Source: Deinandra increscens subsp. villosa (taxonomy: Eukaryota; Streptophyta; Magnoliopsida; Asterales; Asteraceae). Taken from it: a stretch of DNA of 64,000 bases. A program made the position numbers and the translations under genes. Where the stretch lies: NCBI GenBank assembly GCA_039602395.1, contig JBCNJP010000006.1, positions 11,148,952 through 11,212,951 on the forward strand, in the 5' to 3' direction. Positions within the stretch are counted from its first letter, which is position 1. Every line of letters begins with the position of its first letter. Shown here one piece after another: positions 56,240 through 64,000 of the stretch. The notes beneath the pieces were generated by a model, which did no database searches, had not been told where the DNA came from, and saw only the letters and a program-made list of their open reading frames with translations.

Positions 56240-58909
56240 TCAAAAGTGGTAAAAAGTAACTGAGCTATGATCCCATACATCCAGTTGAAAAGTGGAAGCA
56301 AGAAATTGAAGCAAAGAATTCGGTTTAACAGTATGCCATTCATAATTTATAAACACACAAAAATTAGATGAAAAGAAAAGCTTCAATCGGTTCAGCCCGA
56401 CCCATTTTGACAAGTGCCCCTTTGGGCCACATCTAAGAGAAACTGCGCATCTGCAAATGAGAACCCCAACGAACCGAGTGGACAGAACCAACTTCTCGTG
56501 TCATAACAGAGGCCATTCTCAGAACGTTCGCTATCCATCATTCTGTTCTCAAAGTCCAACTACATAAAATTAGAAACATTTCGCTCGGTCAAATCTTATA
56601 AGACAATGAATGGAATATGTTGATAAAACTATGTAAGTCAAGATAAAACCCAACAAAATCTGTTCCTAACTGATGTTCTTATTACCAAAAGATGTTACTA
56701 CTGAAGGCACACCAAGATGAAAATGTTGCCACACTTGATCAAGGTGGTTACTACCAAGAGAGGAACGATTTCAAATGACATTCCTACCAATTCAACTGTA
56801 GAAGCTACTCTCGTAAGTAACTTTAACAAAGTCAGGACATAAATCAACTGATAAAAGTTCTCTTGGACCAATATCATAACCAATCAGAGATTCACCACCT
56901 AATTCTTGATGGAAGTAGCTGCTTAAAAATATTGATTTTTATCAGATTCACCACCTAATTCCAGTGTGTACTTAAATAAGCTGTTATGATTCGAGAGCAT
57001 GTACAAACAACAATACCTTAACTTGAAAATATGTGAGTTACAGCACTCAAAATATGTGAGTTGCAGCAACACGATTGAACCACCACTCTGCCAGTTACCA
57101 GTGCCACTATAGCCACTGCCACCAATGCCTGAAATTAAAGTAAGTTATTTACTTTATCACATTGGTTTTTTCTTATAAGTGTATATGGCTTGCTGATTTC
57201 CTAGATGACTACACACTCAAAGGTCAAAGTCTATAGCTTAAACAACAATCCGAAGTTCACTATCATGCAATTCTAACAAATATAAGTAGCAACAGGAACA
57301 ATCTTTAGTGTCCCGGGTAATTGCAACTAATTGAGACTGTTGATATGGGCACCCCCACCTTTTCAAGCTTTTTATGAAAGAACTTTAATAATGAATTCTA
57401 TATACAGCTGCAAATCTACAAAACACATCAACAAATAAATATGAATCAACCAATTCAATTTACACAGCCATGTATTCATCAAATAGAAATCATAATTATG
57501 CAAAACACATCTACAAATAAATATGAATCACTTACCTTGATACTGTGATAAACTCACTTATTGCAGCTCATTCTTGATGGGTTGACTTCCTAAAAAGTCA
57601 AAATAGAACAGATCAGTCACTAAAATGGATTATTTGTCAACAGTTAAAGAATATTAAACACTAAAGGATGAATGCCTATAAAGTTAAAAGAAAAAAAAAG
57701 ATGGATACCTTTAAAGTTTATAGATTAAATAAATAAAACTGTTGATTAGATTCATCGGAGTAAGATACCGATATCAAAATCCAATCCACTGACGTCATTT
57801 TGATCATCCATCATTCAAACCAAAATTCAACAAAACCAATACTAAACACATTCACAGTATATGCTATCAAAAAAGAAATCACACACTTTTTTCTTTTTCT
57901 CTGTCAAATGGATATTTTTTTAACAGCTAATTTGTTCAACCCAAAGCCGGATCTGTCAAATGGATATTCTAAATCAAAATCATTTTACATATTCCTTTTT
58001 CTCATCATCATTATCATCCATTTCGATATCAATTTCAACATAATTTTGGACACAAAATAAAAACATTACAAAAGTACATGCCTATAGTACTTACCCTTAT
58101 AAAACCTTAAAGAAAACCATATGATACATTAAATGCACAAAAAAAAAAGATAATACATACTAAAATCTTGAAGAAAACTACAGTAACATGGTCATACACA
58201 CTAACTGCAAATCTTAAAAACCTACAATAAGGTATAAATTAAATAATACACGGAGAGACTTGATTCTTTACCGAATGGAACTCCATTTATATTTGGTACA
58301 ACACTAACCGTAAAGATCTTTATGTATACATTACTCTTTGAACATAACTAATGGCTGATTTTGAGCAGATTAATGGGTCATTTTGAGCAGTTTTATAGCT
58401 GATTTTGAGTATGTATATGGCTGATTTGGAGTAGGTTTTTAGTTGCTTTACTAATTCAGTTAACCATTTAATCGGAATGAGCCATGCCATAACTGATCTT
58501 GCCTATCTAGTGTAGGCATAGTGGCCCGACATGCGATACAAAGTATGCACACGCACCTCCCTCTTTAAAAGGGCATCCGTGAAGCACAGTGATTTCAATT
58601 TCTCAAACACTGTTTTTGTGACTCAAAAGTCAATCTTATCTCTTTATTTTAATATCTTCATTTTTTCTTTATCTTACAACCTCGTGGTGTAAAGATTATA
58701 AAAGTTAAAGAAAATACTTTCAACTCATATTGACTCAAAGACATACATACTTTACTATCAAAATAACATGTTTGCTTTGTGGGTCCATCTTTATTTCTCA
58801 TCAGAAACAGATGTGACTGTTGCCATTTTCTTGGTGTGTCAAGGACTACCAATCTTAAAGACATGGTTTTTGATGTCACAAATCATAAAATAGAAAATAA
58901 TTATCATAC
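56240..58909. other. AT-rich region, no recognised gene
   Basis: Short minus-strand frames (56240-56491, 56698-56883, 58658-58879) resemble nothing I know. 58350-58440 has four copies of a GCTGATTTTGAG-type word. The region could be intron or exon of a minus-strand transcript starting near 60030, but I cannot build a model. Confidence 0.4.
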
Positions 58910-59023
58910 CTTAATGGTGCCATTGTAATGGCTATACTTGAAGCAAGATCTGTGATAATCAATACCATCAGCAGACAAAAGCTCCACTGGATAAACGGTC
59001 TTCCCAAAAGCCCTGCAGTTTTG
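58910..59023 (-). pseudogene. Degenerate LIM-domain exon (plant WLIM-like)
   Basis: Minus strand, 114 nt. The translation contains GKTVYPVELLSADGIDYHRS followed by CFKYSHYNGTIK, closely resembling the first LIM finger of plant two-LIM actin-binding proteins, and ends at a GT donor where those genes have an intron. Three positions where plant LIM fingers carry Cys are Phe or Tyr (C-x2-C became CRAF; CFKC and HC became CFKY and HY). No start codon precedes it and the next LIM exons were not found, so it is a captured or dead fragment. Confidence 0.7.
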
Positions 59024-60060
59024 TACAAATAATCCATTTTAGTGACTGATCACCTGTACAAAATAAAAAAAAATTTGATTAATAACTAATCACCTGCAGG
59101 ACTAAACTTTAATACACATCTCTTGATTTCTAAATGGAAATGGAAATGCAGGACTTTAATCCATCTTAAGAAATGCAAATGCAAATGAAATTTGTTGTAC
59201 ATAACCCGCGCTTTGCAAATATTAGGACGACTAACACTCAAACACACAACAGATCTGTATATTAAAGTTGAATGATGAAGAAAGTAGTAAAAAGGGCAAC
59301 AACACAAAATGGAAGAAGATAAAACCTGATTTTGGGTTCAAGAAATGATGAGGAAACAGATTGATAGACACAAACGTTGAAATAACATGTCTCAATCTGT
59401 ACATAAGCAATAAGAATGAACAATAGAAGTTGTTCTTGCAGTAGCATCGCATCAAGTAGCATCTGTTTATGGCACGCAGAAGATAATTGAAACAATAGAC
59501 CGATTATACCTACGAAGAAAGTACCTCAAATTGAAGAACAGCGATTATACCTCAAACAATAAAAGCGAAAAAAAAACAGATCCAGAAAGTAACAAAAAAC
59601 ATATGAAGAACAACGATTATACCTCAAATTGCAAGCCGAAGAAAGTGGAGGAAGAAGAAAACAAACTGCAATTAGACTAAAGCATCAATATACGTCAAAT
59701 TGCAAGCCGATGAGAGCAGAAGAATTCGTCTAGGGTTTACCTCAATTCATGCCAGATGGAGATGGTGAACGAAATCGAGAGGGAGATGCGAATTTATAGA
59801 AATTCATGAAGATTTGGGCGGTGAACAATTTGAAATGAGTGTGGAAATTGGTAATCGAGATGGCGTGATTCGTTTCTGAAACGTAGTAATCGAGGGGAGA
59901 TGCGGCTGAAGATGGAGATGCCCAATCGAAGGATATAGACGGCCGGAGAAGATGAAGAGTAAGGAAGCGGATAATCGATGGCCAATGGAAGGGAGAGAGT
60001 GGGGAGAAGCGGGCTATTCAAAGCCGGTTGTGTATCAATTCGAGGAGAGGCTGTAACCGG
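59024..60060 (-). other. Possible first exons of a minus-strand transcript
   Basis: 59760-60030 reads on the minus strand like a 5' UTR (TC-rich, GCATCTCC words), followed by TTGAG-GTAAACCCTAG as a good donor. The phrase CAATTTGAG-GTATAATCG recurs at about 59505-59645, as if an exon end had been duplicated. No protein is recognisable. It may be a non-coding RNA or a chimeric unit that includes the LIM exon. Confidence 0.3.
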
Positions 60061-61090
60061 CGGGGTTAATTAGGGGTGCTTTTCTGTTAAATTCCAACTC
60101 TAACCCTCCTTTTTGAACCGCAGTTATTTTGAAAGATTGAGGGTTTAATTTTCAGCTTGAAACACTTGTACACTTTGCATAAATGTTTATACGCGTCTTA
60201 AAATTAAGGAATTTAATGACCAAACTACCCCTTATACCAATATGTATTATATAGTAGTATAGATATATATATATATATATGCTCTCCCACCATACCTTGA
60301 AATTCATTGACTACAATAACAATGTACTCATATGTGTATAAATCCTTACAAGCACCTGTTGCTCACATCTCAAGGATTAGGTTTCAATTTTGAAACCAAT
60401 AATACACAAGACTTAAGACATGCCAACAATCACCGCTCACACTTCAAACCCATATATTATTTTCTTCTAATCACTTGCATATTCAAAGCCAATTCCAAGA
60501 TGAAACATTGCGGGAGACTGACTTAAATAACAATTATCCATCATCACATCATTAGACATCTGAATTAGCTTTCATGAAACTTGTATTTCATAAGAAACTA
60601 ATGGATAATGTATGTCAACTCTTGAAAACATTCAAGACTTATTAGACGAATATCTTTTCATCAACAAATGGTTGTTGCTATAATGAAAACATACTAGTGA
60701 TCCAAATGACTACCGACTCCCATCAATAATTGATGATGATTTTACTTGTCTAAAATCCTTCATCGTTAATTAGTCATTTGATTGAACTATCAATCATAAA
60801 TCAGACTCTATATTCTGATATGGTAATCACCAATTAAATCTGATACTCAATTCCTTTTAAACTAAATGATGATCGTATCAAGAATACCATCAAACTCATG
60901 AAGTTTGATTTCATCTTATCATCTCATGTTCATAACATGATATATTGGATATTAATCAATTTAAATTCATACTAAGCTTATGAAAATAAATGATCTTGTT
61001 TCTGGCAACAAAGTTTGAATTTGCTAAACGATTCTTTTAGCAAATAAATATCCATAAAGTTTAAAAAGAAAACATGATTACTAGGACACC
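60061..61090. other. Non-coding, AT-rich, decayed retroelement
   Basis: An (AT)n tract at 60259-60281. The rest has no open frame and probably belongs to the copia element recognised from 61092 onward. Confidence 0.4.
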
Positions 61091-61091
61091 T

Positions 61092-62636
61092 AATCTATAT
61101 AAAGCAAGTGGGAGCATCACCACTAATCTTTATATGGATAACAATTATGTGTTGATCCGAAATTCATGAAAGTTTACTAGATTAAACTCAAATGAAACCT
61201 CAACTAATCTCCAAGTTTCAAGACAGTTTATAATTGATATAATCTATGGAAGAGCATCCACAGATTCAAATCAATTTCTTGAAACAAGACGTATTAAAAT
61301 AGATACTAAACAAAAGTAATCCAATATCTGGAAATTGCATGAATGTCCCTATAAAAGGTTACACAAGGACTCAAGCTGGAAACCACATCGTCACGACTTA
61401 ATCCTGATGATACCAAAATTGTTCATAAAGAATTTGGCGTCATACATCAATGAACAATAAAGCCACCTTAAGAAGAATTTGAATCATGACTGTAAGGGTA
61501 CACTCAAGAAGGTTAAAATGGATTCATCAAATAATCCATTAGCATGCTCATGTGATAACACAGTAATCTACGTGCACACCAAGGCACAAGTTTTATCATA
61601 CATTCAAATTCACTTAAGAAGTTTCACTGTTCAAGATAAACACTGAAACTAAATGAAACATCCTAATCAGGTAATACTAAGATTAAGAACGTAGTATTGA
61701 ATTCACCATCATATTGATCAAGTTAGATCATTAATACTATTCTATAGTACTTGAATTCTATAATACATCAAAAGAACTATTTTAGTGTTGGATGTCGAGC
61801 CTTAACGTTTGCACCAAATCATTCAATCTGATCTAAAAAGGTTAGATGCAGTATCTGAATTCTGCTAAACGTGTTCGAATTTTATACATTTTATTATCCT
61901 TGAATATTTTATAACATTCTAAATGTCCGTAGTCCATCAGATTTGTGGGAACTACTCTGAAGTAGGACTATTCTGATTCTGAACTCAAACGGTTGACAAA
62001 ATCATAATCACAGACCTCATTACTGAATGACATTGTGAAGTAACTCGCATCAAATTGTCTTCATAGATTTAATCATAAGACGAATTTGATTAAATGGTAT
62101 ACTCATTAGTATCCTTCGACCTGAGATACATATGCAACCTCCCGTCTACTGAAGTCTGTTCTTTGATTGTAGCTTAACGCTGACGCATAACTGCCAGTCA
62201 TAACGGCTATTTTTGGAATGGATCTGAGGCTTAGTGGGAGCTGTATGTAGTCACTACGGGATTCTGTACTCTTGCACTAATCATTCAACAGCTAGACCTC
62301 ATGGGCCCTCTCGTGGGCTCCAAGTGTTAAGTGTAACGCCTTACCCAAACTTACTGTGTGTTTGCTTTGATCACTTTGAACTATTAATACGAGAAATACA
62401 AAAGATTGAACATTAAAGAGAATGAATTAAATCCATGTCTCTTGTTCAATTGATGTCTTATCCGGAAAGGAACTTCTGACTTCGCATTACCATAACTCTA
62501 AAACTATAACGCTAGTTTATAGATATACCTTGGTGACTGACTTGAAGCATCGTAACTGGTTGGGACAGACATTTGTAGCTAGAGCACCTCTGTATGTTTC
62601 TTCAAATGTTGTCAACATCTGTCCAAGTGGGAGTTT
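61092..62636 (+). pseudogene. Decayed Ty1/copia RT and 3' untranslated relic
   Basis: 61092-61154 translates LYKASGSITTNLYMDNNYVL, a decayed form of the RT block that contains YVDD. No further domain is clear. Near 62112 the block TATCCTTCGACCTGAGATAC parallels the 3' untranslated region of the young copia element at 12797. The polypurine tract CCAAGTGGGAGTT (62624-62636) leads into an LTR. Confidence 0.6.
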
Positions 62637-62905
62637 GTTGGATATTATATGTCTAGACCCGACAACATCAAGAACCCGACCCGGTTAAGACCCGTAAGAG
62701 TTACACTAGGGGCAAAGTGCTTAAAATCCGCTTACTTGATTAATCGGTAAATCACATAAATAAACAATTAATTATAGTTTATTCTTGATTAAATAAACGC
62801 TTAATTAATTATATATTTATCTTAATGATAAATAATGCGGAACGCAACGTTACTGTTTAACGTTTTGGCATTTCTACATGAAATAACTAGAATACAACCA
62901 GTAAG

Positions 62906-62962
<57 letters not shown>

Positions 62963-63000
62963 TTACGGGGGTACAAAACATGCACCGGACGATTCTAGCA
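62637..63000 (+). repeat. 3' LTR of the decayed copia element (end uncertain)
   Basis: Starts TGTTGGATAT directly after a polypurine tract. AT-rich blocks with TTAATTAATTATA echo the young copia LTR. I cannot place its 3' end. The microsatellite at 62908 may lie within it. Confidence 0.55.
62908..62962. repeat. (TA)n(GA)n compound microsatellite
   Basis: About 18 TA units followed by about 9 GA units. A shorter tract of the same kind lies at 63350-63374. Confidence 0.95.
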
Positions 63001-63700
63001 TACTAGTTACGTAGTATTTTTCACATTTCATGCAATAGCATTTTGGCAACCAGTAAAGCACACAATTGTGGCACCACAATATTTAATTTGTGACCCCAAA
63101 GCTGTTACATAACAAGGTAGGGATGAATATGGAACTCACTTGATAAAAGGATGATTGTAAGATAGTAACTGCAAGCAAAGGTACCACGTCGTCAAAGATG
63201 CAACAATCCTATTAGAAAGCATATTCACATTTGTATTAATTCCCTTTTTCACTGATTTATAAATAGTGCCTGGTCCAAGACAAGTCTTGACTACCCATAC
63301 TCAACCAGTTTAACTGCACAATATCCCAAGAAACCTATGAGTTCAATATAATATATATAGAGAGAGAGAGAGAGGAAGGATAAAGTGAAAACATCTCCGA
63401 GTTTGGAAAACCGTGAAAACCAAGCTAAAAAATTCGATTTTTGTTTCGATTTTTTTATGGTAATTCTCTAAGTTAAAAAGACCCCCTTTATGCAAAAAAT
63501 TAAAAAAAAATTAAAAAAAATTAAAAAAAAAAACACGCCTAGTCAAATTATTTTTTTTTTAAAAATATTTCGAATAAAAGGTTATTCGAGTTGATCAGTT
63601 CTCGGTTATATGACTTATCAAATTAAAAAACACGTTTTATTAATTAACTCGTAATTGGTGGTTCGTATTATTAAAAGATATTATCGAGGGACCTAATCGC
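63001..63700. other. Non-coding AT-rich region
   Basis: No gene. Homopolymer-rich A and T runs at 63495-63565 (repeated TTAAAAAAA) and a short GA repeat near 63360 are the only structure. Confidence 0.5.
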
Positions 63701-63719
63701 AACTTTACGGCCTATTAAT

Positions 63720-64000
63720 AGGTTATTAAGATTAAGAAACCCTAATCCGAATCACCTTTGTCGTCGCCCCTTTTCTTTCCATCGCGACTCTCTCCCTCGA
63801 TTGGCTCTCTCTCTCTCTATCGCCGGCAACCACCACCGCCGACCGCCACCTCTTGGCGATTTTCGGTCCGTCGCCACCCAAGCCACTACCGAGTCGAGTC
63901 AAGTCGCAGCAACAAGCAGCAACAGCCGTAGCCACGAGCCGCCGCAGACGTAGCTGCACGCCACCACAGCCGAAGCCGCAAGTCGTCATTGCCACGTCAG
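63720..64000 (+). other. CT-rich leader-like sequence at the window edge
   Basis: The composition changes sharply from AT-rich to C/G-rich. On the plus strand a CT-rich tract (CTCTCTCCCTCG, CTCTCTCTCTCT) is followed by repeated GCCGCCACC-type words, as in the 5' UTR or first exon of a plant gene or an LTR leader. The minus open frame 63732-63995 looks like a composition shadow. Confidence 0.35.

Noticed and set aside
63732..63995. Minus-strand 87-residue frame at the window edge
   Set aside because: Arg/Ala/Gly-rich translation of a CT- and GCC-repeat-rich stretch. The plus strand looks like a leader, so the frame is probably a shadow.

Overview
This window is plant nuclear DNA, a repeat-rich eudicot segment. 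Evidence: one intron-rich gene for a plant-specific U-box protein family, Ty1/copia and Ty3/gypsy LTR retrotransposons with initiator-Met or Asp tRNA primer sites, a hAT-like DNA transposon, a LINE-type fragment and AT-rich spacers. I suspect Asteraceae from the general look of the repeats, but nothing here proves it. There is one 500-N gap (54496-54995). I saw no tRNA or rRNA gene and no CRISPR array.

Left third (1-22640). A decayed plus-strand copia element ends in an LTR at 3528-3965 and abuts a LINE-type RT zinc-binding fragment. A chromodomain-type Ty3/gypsy element (4154-21192, LTRs near 2.5 kb) sits in that fragment, and a young copia element (6178-13939, LTRs differing at 3 of 654 positions, TSD cgaac) sits in the gypsy 5' LTR. 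Both elements are one or a few small lesions from intact. The gypsy 3' LTR stops halfway and is followed by a second copy of its own left flank (21193-22467 copies 2876-4153), still in the pre-insertion arrangement.

Gene island (22640-27740). The only convincing host gene is a minus-strand U-box protein of the PUB62/63 type. Eight exons (26716 down to 23969) encode 428 residues without interruption. A telo-box and a W-box cluster lie just upstream.

Middle (27740-53000). A hAT-like element (27752-32363, 8-bp TSD) holds a 3.8 kb LTR element with no coding domains (27979-31779). Next comes a mostly minus-strand nest: a copia RT/RNase H relic, a Sirevirus-like 3' end, an Athila-like 5' half whose gag is split by a solo gypsy LTR, Sirevirus-like gag split by a second solo LTR that itself holds a complete gag-only element (43038-45724), a copia RT piece, and a second Sirevirus-like gag with its PBS.

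Right end (53000-64000). A truncated gypsy-type LTR runs into the gap. Beyond it lie AT-rich spacer, a degenerate LIM-domain exon within a possible transcription unit, another decayed copia element with its 3' LTR, and a CT-rich leader-like stretch at the edge.

The most notable pattern is that at least five unrelated LTR families here each carry their own dense array of one short motif in an LTR or untranslated leader (CGATCG, GCGAAACT, TTAGCGNACTT, TGGTACG, GCACGGGCCGTGC). The motifs differ between families, but the one link between elements (the gag-only element and the Sirevirus-like element) shares both its motif and its primer region.
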